NCBI GenBank assembly: GCA_026706385.1
Contig: JAPOYV010000097.1
Location: 1 to 64,000 of the forward strand
Length of the DNA stretch: 64,000 bases
Direction: 5' to 3'
Source: Gammaproteobacteria bacterium
Lineage (GTDB): Bacteria; Pseudomonadota; Gammaproteobacteria; Pseudomonadales; Azotimanducaceae
Within the stretch, counting starts at the first letter, position 1. Every line of letters starts with the position of its first letter. The notes under the pieces were generated by a model. The model saw nothing but the letters and a program-made list of their open reading frames with translations, was not told where the DNA came from and made no database searches. Positions 9,601-18,633 of the stretch are shown here, one piece after another. The translations under genes and the position numbers were made by a program.

Positions 9601-10077
9601 ATGTCGAAAACCGTCTTCATGCGAACAGCGCTCGATCTCGCTCGGGAAGGCGTGGGTCGCGGCGATGGCGGACCGTTCGGCGCCGTCATCGTCCAGGCCG
9701 GGACCATCGTCGGGGAGGGATGGAACCGTGTGCTGAAGACCCACGATCCCACCGCCCACGCGGAAGTGGTGGCCATCCGTGACGCCTGCACGCGGCTCGG
9801 CACGTTCGACCTGTCCGACTGCGAGATCTACGCAAGCTCGGAGCCGTGCCCGATGTGCCTGGGCGCAATCTACTGGTCGCGCCTTGCCCGCGTCTACTAC
9901 TGCAACGCGAGCGCCGACGCCGCCGCGTACGGGTTCCGTGACGATCACATCTATGCCGAAATGAGAACGCCGCCTGACGAGCGGACACTGCCGACCTCGC
10001 GCGTACTCATTCCGGACGCGCTCGATGTCTTCGACTACTGGCTCCAGCAGAGTAAGAAGCGCGGGTCAGGGTACTGA
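9601..10077 (+). CDS. guaD: Guanine deaminase / nucleoside deaminase (CDA fold)
   Basis: A 158-residue cytidine-deaminase-fold zinc enzyme. The zinc and catalytic residues are visible as His53-Ala-Glu55 (TAHAEVVAIR) and Cys83/Cys86 (EPCPMC). Overall length and the sequence around DCEIYASSEPCPMCLGAIYWSR most resemble Bacillus-type guanine deaminase, which converts guanine to xanthine. A tRNA adenosine deaminase (TadA) is the main alternative but is less likely because of the tail. The start is ATG 9601, just after the upstream stop. Confidence 0.8.
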   Translation: MSKTVFMRTALDLAREGVGRGDGGPFGAVIVQAGTIVGEGWNRVLKTHDPTAHAEVVAIRDACTRLGTFDLSDCEIYASSEPCPMCLGAIYWSRLARVYYCNASADAAAYGFRDDHIYAEMRTPPDERTLPTSRVLIPDALDVFDYWLQQSKKRGSGY

Positions 10078-10106
10078 CCAGGTGAACCGGTTTGGGAGAT
10101 GTTTCG

Positions 10107-10586
10107 GTGGCAGATGACGTAAGCGTACGCACGTGTCTTTGGTTCGACGACGCGGCAATGCCCGCCGCTGAGTTCTACTGCAGCCTGCTTCCCGGCAGTC
10201 GCATCGAACGTGTCGACCGCTATCCGCAAGGCATCGGCATGGGCGAGCCCGGCAAGGTGGCTGGCGTCGACTTCACGCTTGCCGGCGCGCCCTACCAAGC
10301 GATCAACGGCGGCGACCGTTTCCAGCTCAACGAAGCCGCGTCGATCACGGTCGCCACCGAGGACCAGGCGGAGACGGACCGGCTTTGGGTGGCGTTGACT
10401 GCGCAGGGCGGTGCCGAAAGCCAATGCGGCTGGCTGAAGGACCGCTTCGGACTGTCCTGGCAGATCGTGCCCCGGCGTGCGACGGAGTTGATGTACGGAC
10501 CGCATGCCGCCCGGGTCTGGGCCGCACTCATGCGGATGAAGAAGATCGACGTCACGGTGCTGGAAGCCGCCGCCCAAGGTCGGTAA
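10107..10586 (+). CDS. VOC-superfamily PhnB-like (3-dmu-9_3-mt domain) protein
   Basis: A 159-residue protein of the PhnB/3-demethylubiquinone-methyltransferase-domain type in the glyoxalase/VOC superfamily. The pattern LWFDDAAMPAAEFYCSLLPGS, then FQLNEAASI and CGWLKDRFGLSWQIVP, is diagnostic of the family. Despite the domain name, most members have no proven activity. The start is taken as GTG 10107 because GGGAG at 10094-10098 is well spaced; the frame opens at TTG 10092. Confidence 0.8.
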   Translation: MADDVSVRTCLWFDDAAMPAAEFYCSLLPGSRIERVDRYPQGIGMGEPGKVAGVDFTLAGAPYQAINGGDRFQLNEAASITVATEDQAETDRLWVALTAQGGAESQCGWLKDRFGLSWQIVPRRATELMYGPHAARVWAALMRMKKIDVTVLEAAAQGR

Positions 10587-10628
10587 CCCGTGTGGGCGTA
10601 GTGGTTTTCGATTACTCTGCCTTGCGCC

Positions 10629-10943
10629 ATGCGGATTGGACTCAGACACGGCGACACGGGTTGGCCAGTGCCGCTTGTGGCCAGCTTCTGTGCCGTGTTC
10701 GTGGCTGGGGCGTTGTTTGGCTGTGCCGCCCAGCCGAGCCCTGGCGAGGAAAGCAAGGACCGACGCAACGAACTCAAGTGCCCAACGTTTACGAGGCCGG
10801 ACACTGCGCGCCTAGTCGGGGGAGTGATGGTGCGCGCGTGTACCGATCGGCACGGCAACGTCGTCTGCGTCGAGAGAGGCGGCCAGTTGCGCTGCCGGAC
10901 CGGCGATGGTGCATCGCTCATCAACGAAGGTGGCGATTGGTAG
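10629..10943 (+). CDS. Small hypothetical lipoprotein
   Basis: A 104-residue protein with a hydrophobic signal and lipobox-like LFGC, so the mature form would be a lipid-anchored peptide of about 73 residues with four further cysteines. No domain is recognised. It is followed closely by the phosphorothioation-associated pair but is probably unrelated in function. Confidence 0.55.
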   Translation: MRIGLRHGDTGWPVPLVASFCAVFVAGALFGCAAQPSPGEESKDRRNELKCPTFTRPDTARLVGGVMVRACTDRHGNVVCVERGGQLRCRTGDGASLINEGGDW

Positions 10944-10964
10944 GCTGTCGGTCTTAAGGGCGGC

Positions 10965-11465
10965 ATGCACGACCTCGCCTGGGCATACGCTGAACTGCGC
11001 ACCAGCGGTCGCGGCAAGCACGTCCGTTCGTTCAGCTACTACCACGCAAGCCTGGTCGCCAAATGGCCGCAGGTTGCGTGCTTTCTGGCCGACCTCTGCC
11101 GCGGGTTCGGCGGGTCTTTCGACGACTTCAACGTCGTCAAGCTCGACGGGCGGAGCCGCGTCAGTTTCCTGCGATACGGGGACTTCGACGCAGCGTTCCC
11201 GGCCTTGCTCGCCGCGCGGTCCTGCGACATCGAGCGCGGCACATGTCGACCGACGAACTACGCCGGCCGGCGCAATCCGCCGATCTTGCACCGCAAGGAA
11301 CTGCTTTTGCCGAGCGACGATCCCCGCGTGCCGGTCGCCGAACGACTGACGCGCTGTCTCGTCGCACGGGGCGCGTTCGCGGATGCGAAGTCCATCGGGA
11401 CGCGCACCGCATGGCGCCGCCGGCTCGAAGACCTCGGCCTCGACGGCCTGGTCCCAGCGCCATGA
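10965..11465 (+). CDS. Free-standing C-terminal module related to phosphorothioation-associated methyltransferases
   Basis: A 166-residue protein with no catalytic motif. Residues 57-110 (VVKLDGRSRVSFLRYGDFD onward) align with the last 66 residues of the next gene's product (IKVHLGSGKVTFLVYDDFE onward), sharing the pattern K-x(4,5)-V-x-FL-x-Y-x-DF. Residues 103-150 (NPPILHRKE, then ERLTRCLVARG and SIGTRTAWRRRLEDLG) resemble, from memory, the tail normally fused to the C-terminus of that methyltransferase family. Its stop overlaps the methyltransferase start by 4 bp (ATGA at 11462-11465), so the two are coupled and may form one complex. Confidence 0.65.
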   Translation: MHDLAWAYAELRTSGRGKHVRSFSYYHASLVAKWPQVACFLADLCRGFGGSFDDFNVVKLDGRSRVSFLRYGDFDAAFPALLAARSCDIERGTCRPTNYAGRRNPPILHRKELLLPSDDPRVPVAERLTRCLVARGAFADAKSIGTRTAWRRRLEDLGLDGLVPAP

Positions 11466-12781
11466 CGTCCATCGAGCGCGAGCGTACGGCGCTGCACCGG
11501 ACGGCGCTGTCCTCGCCCATCCAGCACCTGCTGCGCTTCGGGTTTCTTGACGGTAAGGCATCGCTCTTCGACTACGGCTGCGGCCACGGCGACGACGTGC
11601 GCCTGCTCACCGAGATGGGGATTGCCGCGGAAGGTTGGGATCCGGTGTTTCGTCCCGCGACGGAGCAACGTCCTGCCGACGTGGTCAACCTCGGCTTCGT
11701 GCTCAACGTCATCGAGGATGCTCGGGAACGCGACGAGACGCTCAAGCGCGCCTTCGCACTGGCGCGCAGGACGCTTATCGTCAGCGTCATGCTCGGCTAC
11801 GAGGGCAAGCGCGAGCAGTTCGCCGCCTACCAGGACGGCGTGAGGACCCAGCGGAACACGTTTCAGAAGTATTACGCGCAAGACGAGCTGCGGCGTTATG
11901 TCGAGTCGACGCTAGGGGAGAACGCGGTGGCCGTGGCCCCGGGCATCTGCCTCGTGTTCCGCGACCCCATGGACGAGCAACTGTTCCTGCTCGCGCGGCA
12001 ACAGGTGCGGCGCGAGTGGCGGCTGCTGCGCCGCGAGATCGACGATGCCGCGGTCTCGGCGCTGATCGACAGGCATCGGGAGCAGATCGACGCGTACTGG
12101 CTGAAGGTCCTCGAACTCGGGCGTCCGGCGACGCCCGACGAGTGTCCCGAGGCGCAGTCGCTGATTCGCCTGGTCGGATCCTGGCGGCGGGTCCACGAAT
12201 GGGTCGGGCGTTTCTTCAGCCCGGACGAACTCGAGGCCGCCGCCATCGGTCGTCAGGAGGATCTCCTGGTCTACTTCGCGCTCGGTCACTTCGGCCGACG
12301 CAAGCCCTACCGGGAACTGCCGGATCGCCTGCAGCGCGACGTGCAGTTCTTCTTCGGCAGCATCACCAGGGCGCGCGCGGCGGGGAAGCGCGCCCTGTTC
12401 GCTACCGGGGACGCCGAGCGCCTCGCCGAGGCCGCCGCGTTCTGCCACGAAGAGCTCGGCATCGGCAAGCTCAACGAGGGTCACGATCTCACCTTCCACC
12501 AGTTCGTGCTCGGCGAGTGCCTGCCGCTGGTCCGCATCTACGTCGGCTGCGCGCTGCAACTGTTCGGCGAAGCCGGCGCGGTCGATCTCATCAAGGTCCA
12601 TCTCGGCTCCGGCAAGGTGACCTTCCTGGTCTACGACGACTTCGAGGGTCCGCGGACGCCGCGGCTCGTCGAGCGGATCAAGGTGGACCTGCCGCGGCTG
12701 CGCGTGGACTTCTTCGACTACGTGGGCGACCACGAGCCGCAGCCGCTGGCGGAGGATCGGGAGGGTTTCTACCAGCGCTGA
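11462..12781 (+). CDS. DNA phosphorothioation-associated putative methyltransferase (dnd_rel_methyl-like)
   Basis: A 439-residue protein. DYGCGHGDD at 37-45 is a SAM-binding motif I, followed by the family-typical GWDP, VVNLGFVLNVIED and FQKYY with APGICLVFRD. This series matches the putative methyltransferase family named for its frequent association with dnd DNA-phosphorothioation genes. No dndA-E or restriction genes lie in the window, so here it is an orphan. The usual NPPILHRKE-type tail is absent; the protein ends soon after FFDYVGDHEP, and an equivalent tail is encoded by the coupled gene upstream. The start is ATG 11462. The modified target is not known for the family. Confidence 0.8.
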   Translation: MTSIERERTALHRTALSSPIQHLLRFGFLDGKASLFDYGCGHGDDVRLLTEMGIAAEGWDPVFRPATEQRPADVVNLGFVLNVIEDARERDETLKRAFALARRTLIVSVMLGYEGKREQFAAYQDGVRTQRNTFQKYYAQDELRRYVESTLGENAVAVAPGICLVFRDPMDEQLFLLARQQVRREWRLLRREIDDAAVSALIDRHREQIDAYWLKVLELGRPATPDECPEAQSLIRLVGSWRRVHEWVGRFFSPDELEAAAIGRQEDLLVYFALGHFGRRKPYRELPDRLQRDVQFFFGSITRARAAGKRALFATGDAERLAEAAAFCHEELGIGKLNEGHDLTFHQFVLGECLPLVRIYVGCALQLFGEAGAVDLIKVHLGSGKVTFLVYDDFEGPRTPRLVERIKVDLPRLRVDFFDYVGDHEPQPLAEDREGFYQR

Positions 12782-12805
12782 CACGGGCAGCCCGCGGGCG
12801 CGGTT

Positions 12806-13201
12806 TCAGCGTTCGGGCGTATCCGCCCCGGACCGTTGGGTGGCGTGACGGGCATGCTGCTCCACCGCGCGGATCCGGGCGTCGAAGCCGACCATCCCGG
12901 CCCGGACCGCGGCGACGTCGGTCTCGACTACCCGCAGGCGGTCGTCGAGTTTGCCGATGTCGGCCCGAAGTTCGACGCGCAGGCTGTGAATCTCGGCGCG
13001 CAGGGCCTCCATCTCGCCACGCATGGTTCCGATCTCGCCACGCATGGTTCCGATCTCGCTCCGGATGGCCCGGATGTCCTGTCGGATGTCCGAGAAGGCC
13101 GTCTGGATCAAGGCGCCGAGCGCGATGAAGGCCGCGAGGAGGGTGAGGGTCCGGGCGTCGAGCCACTCGGGAAGCATCGACCTTTTTCTGTTGTCGTTCA
13201 C
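12806..13201 (-). CDS. Membrane-anchored coiled-coil hypothetical protein
   Basis: A 131-residue protein: a short basic N-terminus, one predicted membrane helix (TLTLLAAFIALGALIQTAF, about residues 18-36), then about 80 residues of heptad-rich coiled coil. It contains the heptad GTMRGEI twice, encoded by a perfect 21-bp tandem repeat. Such proteins are common next to phage or toxin genes, but nothing of that kind is adjacent, so no function is assigned. It is convergent with the methyltransferase gene. Confidence 0.65.
   Translation of the reverse strand: MNDNRKRSMLPEWLDARTLTLLAAFIALGALIQTAFSDIRQDIRAIRSEIGTMRGEIGTMRGEMEALRAEIHSLRVELRADIGKLDDRLRVVETDVAAVRAGMVGFDARIRAVEQHARHATQRSGADTPER
13011..13052. 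repeat. 21-bp perfect tandem repeat, two copies
   Basis: Copies at 13011-13031 and 13032-13052 are identical and encode the duplicated heptad in the coiled-coil protein. It is a likely slippage or duplication site that preserves the heptad register. Confidence 0.9.
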
Positions 13202-13391
13202 TTGCGAGTCATCCAGGCAACCGTGCGTGGAGCCAGTCTGCCGACCTCGCGAAGGGGTGTATGTAGGACATTAGCACGTCGTGACGTAGGACATTGTCAA
13301 TCCGTGGCGTGCGAAATGGTCGTGCTCTTCCAGCCTCGCCGCGATTCCCCAGTTATGCCGGCCAGGAGGCCCGCGCCGTGACGTTGTCGCG

Positions 13392-14288
13392 CTACGCGAT
13401 GCGCTCGGCGCCCGCGTAGACGTTGAAAGTCCCCGCCTTCAGGAACCCCACCAGCGTGATGCCCTCCGCCACCGCCAACTCGACGGCGAGGCTCGACGGC
13501 GGACCGATGGCGGCGACGAAGGCCGTGGTGGTCATGGCGGCCTTCTGCATCAGCTCGAAACTGGCGCGCCCGGACAACAGGACGCCGCGATCCGCCAAGG
13601 GTGGCTCGTGGGCCGCGAGGTAGGATCCGATCAGCTTGTCGAGCGCGTTGTGCCGGCCGACGTCCTCGCGGAGGCGGTGAATGTTGCCGTCGTCGTCGAA
13701 GCACGCGGAGGCGTGTAGGCCTCCCGTGCGGTCGAACTCCGTCTGCTTGGCGCGCAAAGCGGCGGGCAACGCCCGCAGGTTGTCCGCTGAAATGCGAAAG
13801 ACGTCGCGGTCGCCATCGGGGATCTGCACGTGGACCGCGTCGAGGGACGCCTTGCCGCAGACGCCGCAACTGGAGGACGTGTAGACGTAGCGCGTCAGGC
13901 TCTCGGTGTCCACGTTGACTCGGTCGGCGAGCGTCACCTTGACGGTGTTGTACAAGCCCTTGTCGGGACTTGGCGGGCCGCAGGTCTCGGTGCCGACGAC
14001 ATCGGTGTCGGATTGGATCACGCCTTCCGACAGCAGAAACCCGAGTGCCAAGTCGAAGTCGTTGCCGGGGGTACGCATCGTGACGGACAGGGCTTGTTCG
14101 ACGCGCTCGTCGCCCGCTTGGTAGCCGAGCCGAATCTCGAGCGGCTCCTCCACCGAGACGAGGTCGGTTTCGGCGTCTTCGAGAGTCTGGCCGTGCCGAT
14201 GAAAACGAACGCCGACGCGCACGCTCTGCGCGGGCGACGCGACCGTGGGGATGTCCGTCGCCGCGTCCGCGCCGGCTTCGGCGGTCAT
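13392..14288 (-). CDS. fdhD: Formate dehydrogenase accessory sulfurtransferase FdhD
   Basis: A 298-residue FdhD protein, which carries sulfur from a cysteine desulfurase to the molybdenum cofactor of formate dehydrogenase. The CxxC pair is visible in SSSCGVCGKASLDAV, and REDVGRHNALDKLIG and SGRASFELMQKAA are family signatures. The start ATG at 14288 overlaps the fdsA stop by 4 bp. It is last in the fdsGBA-fdhD operon, in the position of fdsC in related clusters. The 190 bp downstream (13202-13391) hold no gene and only a short direct repeat. Confidence 0.95.
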   Translation of the reverse strand: MTAEAGADAATDIPTVASPAQSVRVGVRFHRHGQTLEDAETDLVSVEEPLEIRLGYQAGDERVEQALSVTMRTPGNDFDLALGFLLSEGVIQSDTDVVGTETCGPPSPDKGLYNTVKVTLADRVNVDTESLTRYVYTSSSCGVCGKASLDAVHVQIPDGDRDVFRISADNLRALPAALRAKQTEFDRTGGLHASACFDDDGNIHRLREDVGRHNALDKLIGSYLAAHEPPLADRGVLLSGRASFELMQKAAMTTTAFVAAIGPPSSLAVELAVAEGITLVGFLKAGTFNVYAGAERIA

Positions 14289-17149
14289 CCCGCGGGCAGC
14301 GCTTCGGCCTGTACCCGTGCCCGTTCCGCGAAGCGTTCCTGCCATTCGGAGCGGTGGTTGGCCGGGCGGACTTCCACGGCCGTGACCTTGTACTCGGGGC
14401 AGTTCGTCGCCCAGTCGGAAAGCTCCGTGGTCACCACGTTGGTACCCGTCTCCGGGTGGTGGAACGTCGTGTAGACCACGCCCGGCACGACGCGCTCGGT
14501 CACGTCCGCGCGCAGCGTGATCTCGCCCTTGCGGCTGGTCACCGAGACCCAGTCGCCGGTGATGATGCCGCGCATCTCGGCGTCGGCCGGGTGGATCTCG
14601 AGCGTGTCCTCGGTCAGCCATTCGAGGTTCGATGTGCGCCGGGTCTGTGCGCCGACGTTGTACTGGCTGAGCTTGCGCCCCGTGGTGAGGAGCAGCGGGA
14701 ACTTGCGGTTTGCGCGCTCGGGCGTGGGCTGGAACTCGGTGAGCACGAAGAGGCCCTTGCCGCGCACGAACCGCTCTTCGTGCATCACGGGCGTGCCTTG
14801 GGGCGCATCGGCGTTGCACGGCCACTGCACGCTGCCTTCGCGGTCCAGGACCTCGAAGTTGACGCCTGCGAAGGTCGGCGTCAGCTCGGCGATCTCGGCG
14901 ACGATCTCCTCGACGCATCCGTAGTTCATCGGATAGCCCATCGCCTGGGCGAGGGCTTGCGTGGCTTCCCACTCCTGCATGCCGGCCTTCGACGGCATCA
15001 CCGCGCGGACGCGGTTGATGCGCCGCTCGGCGTTGACGAACGTGCCGTCCTTCTCGAGGAACGACGATCCGGGGAGGAAGACGTGGGCGAACTTGGCGGT
15101 CTCGTTCAGGAACAGATCCTGGACGATGACGCACTCCATGGACCCGAGCGCCGCCTCCACGTGCTGGGTGTTCGGGTCCGACTGGGCGATATCCTCGCCC
15201 TGGACATAGAGCGCCTTGAAGTCACCGGCGACCGCGTGGTCGAGCATGTTCGGGATGCGGAAGCCCGGCTCCGGGTCGAGGTCGGTACGCCAGTGCTTGG
15301 CGAAGACGCCGCGCACCGCGTCGTCGCCGACGGGCCGGTAGCCGGACAACTCGTGCGGGAACGAGCCCATGTCGCAGGAGCCCTGGACGTTGTTCTGGCC
15401 GCGCAGCGGGTTGACGCCGACGCCGGGGCGGCCGATGTTGCCGGTGGCCATGGCGAGGTTGGCCATGGCCATCACCATCGTCGAGCCCTGGCTGTGCTCG
15501 GTGACGCCGAGCCCGTAGTAGATGGCGCTGTTGCCGCCTTCGGCATAGAGGCGTGCGGCGGCGCGGATGTCCTCGGCCGGAACACCGATCACGTCGGCGA
15601 CGTTCTCGGGGGCGTTCACCTCGTCGGCGGCGAACGCCAGCCAGTCGCGGAACGACTCGAGGTCGCAGCGTTCGTTCACGAAGTCGTAGTCGATCAGGTC
15701 CTCGGTGACCACGACGTGCGCGAAGGCGTTCATCAGGGGCACGTTGGTGCCGGGCTTGAGCGGCAGGTGGTGGTCGGCTTCGATGTGCGGCGTGCGCACG
15801 AGGGCGATCTTGCGCGGGTCGCAGACCACCAGCTTTGCGCCCTGGCGTAGCCGCTTCTTCATGTACGAGGCGAAGACCGGATGCCCTTCGGTCGGGTTGG
15901 CGCCGATGACGACGATGACGTCGGCGTGCGCCACCGAGTCGAAGTTCTGCGTCCCGGCGGAGGTCCCGTAGGTCTGCCGCAGCCCATAGCCGGTGGGGGA
16001 GTGACAGACGCGGGCGCAGGTGTCGACGTTGTTGTTGCCGAATGCGGCGCGCACCATCTTCTGCACCACCCAGACCTCCTCGTTGGTGCAGCGCGACGAG
16101 GTGATGGCGCCGATGGACTTGCGCCCGTACTTGGCTTGGATCGCCTTCAAGCGGCTCGCGGCGTAGTCGATGGCTTCCTGCCATTCCACTTCGCGCCACG
16201 CCTCGTCGGTGGATTCGCGCACCATCGGCGTGGTGATGCGGTCCTGGTGATTGGTGTAGCCCCATGCGAAGCGTCCCTTGACGCACGAATGGCCGTGGTT
16301 CGCCTTGCCGTCCTTGTGCGGGACCATGCGTACAACGGTGTCGCCCTTGACCTCGGCGCGGAACGAACAGCCGACGCCGCAGTAGGCGCAGGTGGTGTCG
16401 ACGCTGCGATCTGGAACGCCGTGCTCGACCACCGATTTCTCGATGAGCGTCGCGGTGGGGCAGGCCTGCACGCAGGCGCCGCACGAGACGCACTCCGAGT
16501 CGAAGAAGCTCTCGCTGTTGGTCGCCACCTTGGAGGCGAAACCGCGTCCGTCGATGGTGAGAGCCAGCGTCCCCTGCACCTCGTCGCAGGCGCGCACGCA
16601 GCGCGAGCAGACGATGCACTTCGAGGGATCGAACTGGAAGTAGGGGTTCGAGGTGTCGATCGTCGCGCCGAGGTGGTCGGCGCCGTTCTCGTAACGCACG
16701 TCTCTTAAGCCCACGGCGCCGGCGACGGTCTCCAGTTCGCAGTCGCCGTTTGCCGGGCAGGTCAGGCAGTCGAGGGGATGGTCCGAGATGTAGAGTTCCA
16801 GCACGCCCTTGCGGACCCGCGCGACCTGGTCGGTCTGGGTACGCACCACCATGCCGTCCTGAACGGGTTCGGTGCACGATGCGGCGAGGCCCCTGCGGCC
16901 CTCGATCTCGACGAGACAGACGCGGCAGGAGCCGAAGGCGTTCAGGTTGTCGGTGGCGCAGAGCTTGGGGATGTCGAGGGCGTTCTCGCGCGCCGCCCGC
17001 ATGATCGAGGTGCCGGCCGGAACGCGCACGGCTTGGCCGTCGATCGTGAGTTCTACGACCGGTGCATCGGTCACCGCGCCGTTGCTGGCGACCGCGCCGC
17101 CATTACTGGCGACGGCCGGCGTTCCGAAGTCGGGAACGGCGATGGTCAT
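14285..17149 (-). CDS. fdsA: NAD-dependent formate dehydrogenase alpha subunit (molybdopterin)
   Basis: A 954-residue catalytic subunit that oxidises formate to CO2. In order: an N-terminal 2Fe-2S ferredoxin domain (CRVCLVE), a NuoG-like histidine/cysteine iron-sulfur segment (CLTCPANGDC), two 4Fe-4S motifs (CIVCSRCVRAC and CVSCGACVQAC), a further 4Fe-4S site CAYCGVGC, then the molybdopterin domains. The metal ligand is Cys382 in CARVCHSPTG, so this is a cysteine rather than selenocysteine enzyme. Residues about 13-28 hold a VASNG repeat, a likely flexible linker. It overlaps fdsB by 4 bp. Together the subunits give the soluble FdsGBA complex that reduces NAD+. Confidence 0.95.
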   Translation of the reverse strand: MTIAVPDFGTPAVASNGGAVASNGAVTDAPVVELTIDGQAVRVPAGTSIMRAARENALDIPKLCATDNLNAFGSCRVCLVEIEGRRGLAASCTEPVQDGMVVRTQTDQVARVRKGVLELYISDHPLDCLTCPANGDCELETVAGAVGLRDVRYENGADHLGATIDTSNPYFQFDPSKCIVCSRCVRACDEVQGTLALTIDGRGFASKVATNSESFFDSECVSCGACVQACPTATLIEKSVVEHGVPDRSVDTTCAYCGVGCSFRAEVKGDTVVRMVPHKDGKANHGHSCVKGRFAWGYTNHQDRITTPMVRESTDEAWREVEWQEAIDYAASRLKAIQAKYGRKSIGAITSSRCTNEEVWVVQKMVRAAFGNNNVDTCARVCHSPTGYGLRQTYGTSAGTQNFDSVAHADVIVVIGANPTEGHPVFASYMKKRLRQGAKLVVCDPRKIALVRTPHIEADHHLPLKPGTNVPLMNAFAHVVVTEDLIDYDFVNERCDLESFRDWLAFAADEVNAPENVADVIGVPAEDIRAAARLYAEGGNSAIYYGLGVTEHSQGSTMVMAMANLAMATGNIGRPGVGVNPLRGQNNVQGSCDMGSFPHELSGYRPVGDDAVRGVFAKHWRTDLDPEPGFRIPNMLDHAVAGDFKALYVQGEDIAQSDPNTQHVEAALGSMECVIVQDLFLNETAKFAHVFLPGSSFLEKDGTFVNAERRINRVRAVMPSKAGMQEWEATQALAQAMGYPMNYGCVEEIVAEIAELTPTFAGVNFEVLDREGSVQWPCNADAPQGTPVMHEERFVRGKGLFVLTEFQPTPERANRKFPLLLTTGRKLSQYNVGAQTRRTSNLEWLTEDTLEIHPADAEMRGIITGDWVSVTSRKGEITLRADVTERVVPGVVYTTFHHPETGTNVVTTELSDWATNCPEYKVTAVEVRPANHRSEWQERFAERARVQAEALPAG

Positions 17150-18633
17150 GGCCGGAAGTCCTCTGGAAACCGCTTGATCGCGCTGGTGACCGGTATGGGC
17201 GTCATGCCGCCCATCTGGCAGAGGCTGGCGGTCTCCATTACTTCACAAAGATCGTCAATCATAGCCAATTTGTCTTCGGCGGCGCGACCTTCGCCCCGGG
17301 CCTGGATGACGGCGTCCATGGTCTCCTTGCCGCGTACCGCGCCGAGGCGACAGGGCGTGCATTTGCCGCACGACTCGACCTCGCAGAACTCGAACGCGTA
17401 GCGCGCCTGCGCCGCCAAGTCCACGCTATCGTCGTAGACGACGAGGCCGCCGTGGCCGATCCCGGCTCCGAGCGCCATCATGTTCTCGTAGGTGAGCGGC
17501 GTGTCGAACTCCTCCGGCTTCAGATACGCGCCCAAAGGGCCGCCGATCTGTACGGTACGCACCGGGCGGCCGCTGCGGGTTTCTTCGCCGTAGCCGTAGA
17601 CGAGGTCGTTGATGGTGATGCCGAAAGGCACCTCGACGAGGCCGCCACGGCGTACGTTGCCGGCCAGTTGGAACGCCATCGTGCCCGTGGAGCGTCCAAC
17701 GCCCAGACCGGCGTACCACTCGCCGCCGTTCTTCATGATGGCGGGTACGCAGGCGTAGGAGATCACGTTGTGGACCAGCGTCGGCTGGCCGAAGAGCCCG
17801 GCGATCGCTGGCACGGGCGGCTTGACCCGGATCTCTCCCCGTTTGCCTTCCAGGCTTTCGAGGAGCGAGGTTTCCTCACCACAGATGTACGCGCCGGCGC
17901 CGATGAAGAGTTCTAGGTCGAAGGCTTTGCCGCTGCCGAGGATGTCGGTACCTAAGAGGCCTGCGTCGTAGGCGTTCTCAAGCGCGGCTTGGAAAATCCG
18001 GGCGGCAATCGGGTACTCGGAACGGAGGTAGACGTAGCCTTTTGTGGCCCCGGTGGCCAAGCCGGCGATGGTCATGCCCTCGATCAGCCGGTACGGGTCG
18101 CCTTCCATGAGCAGGCGGTCGGCGAAGGTGCCGGAGTCGCCCTCGTCGGCGTTGCAGACGATGTATTTCTGCTCGCCCGGGGTGTCGAACACGGTGCGCC
18201 ACTTGATGTGCGCGGGGAATCCGGCACCGCCACGGCCGCGCAGGCCGGATGTCTCGACCGTATCGATCATCGCCTCGGGCGCTTGATCAAGGCAGTCGGC
18301 CAGCACCGTGCTCATCGGCAGCGCAAGCGGAGCGTCCTCGCCCGCGCGGTCGAAGACCGCCCGGGTCTGCCCGGCGAGGTACGGGATATCGGCTGTCGGG
18401 CCGATGCACTTCGGATGCCTGTCACCCTGCGCCACGAGATCGTGTACATCGGCGGCGGCCACGTTGGCGTAGCCTATCCGGTCGTCGTCAACGATCTCGA
18501 TCAGCGGCTCGGCCCAGGACATCCCGCGCGAGCCGTTGCGTACGACTTCGGCACCGGCATCGGCAAATGCAGCGGCGACAGCGTCGGCGCCCGCCGCCAC
18601 CGCGGAGGTGTCGAGCGGAACGTAGACCTTCAT
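17146..18633 (-). CDS. fdsB: NAD-dependent formate dehydrogenase beta subunit (NuoF-like, FMN)
   Basis: A 495-residue NuoF-type flavoprotein that passes electrons to NAD+. GLRGRGGAGFP is the NADH/FMN-binding motif, ICGEETSLLESLEGKRGEIRVKPP is the family core, and the C-terminal CGKCTPCRLG plus an upstream cysteine bind a 4Fe-4S cluster. The first 120 residues form the thioredoxin-like domain typical of FdsB. The start is ATG 18633 (MKVYVPLD), overlapping the fdsG stop by 4 bp; the frame extends further upstream but that part overlaps fdsG. Confidence 0.95.
   Translation of the reverse strand: MKVYVPLDTSAVAAGADAVAAAFADAGAEVVRNGSRGMSWAEPLIEIVDDDRIGYANVAAADVHDLVAQGDRHPKCIGPTADIPYLAGQTRAVFDRAGEDAPLALPMSTVLADCLDQAPEAMIDTVETSGLRGRGGAGFPAHIKWRTVFDTPGEQKYIVCNADEGDSGTFADRLLMEGDPYRLIEGMTIAGLATGATKGYVYLRSEYPIAARIFQAALENAYDAGLLGTDILGSGKAFDLELFIGAGAYICGEETSLLESLEGKRGEIRVKPPVPAIAGLFGQPTLVHNVISYACVPAIMKNGGEWYAGLGVGRSTGTMAFQLAGNVRRGGLVEVPFGITINDLVYGYGEETRSGRPVRTVQIGGPLGAYLKPEEFDTPLTYENMMALGAGIGHGGLVVYDDSVDLAAQARYAFEFCEVESCGKCTPCRLGAVRGKETMDAVIQARGEGRAAEDKLAMIDDLCEVMETASLCQMGGMTPIPVTSAIKRFPEDFRP

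Noticed and set aside
10965-12781. A complete DNA phosphorothioation (dnd) or restriction cluster
   Set aside because: Only the associated methyltransferase and its partner are present; no dndA-E-like or nuclease genes were found on either side.
13263-13295. GTAGGACATT occurring twice, 23 bp apart, between the coiled-coil gene and fdhD
   Set aside because: Only two short copies with no transposase or inverted partner nearby; too little to call an element end or an operator pair.
14354-15850. Plus-strand frame of 498 codons over fdsA
   Set aside because: Low-complexity His/Val/Arg/Asp composition, typical of an antisense shadow of the molybdopterin subunit.
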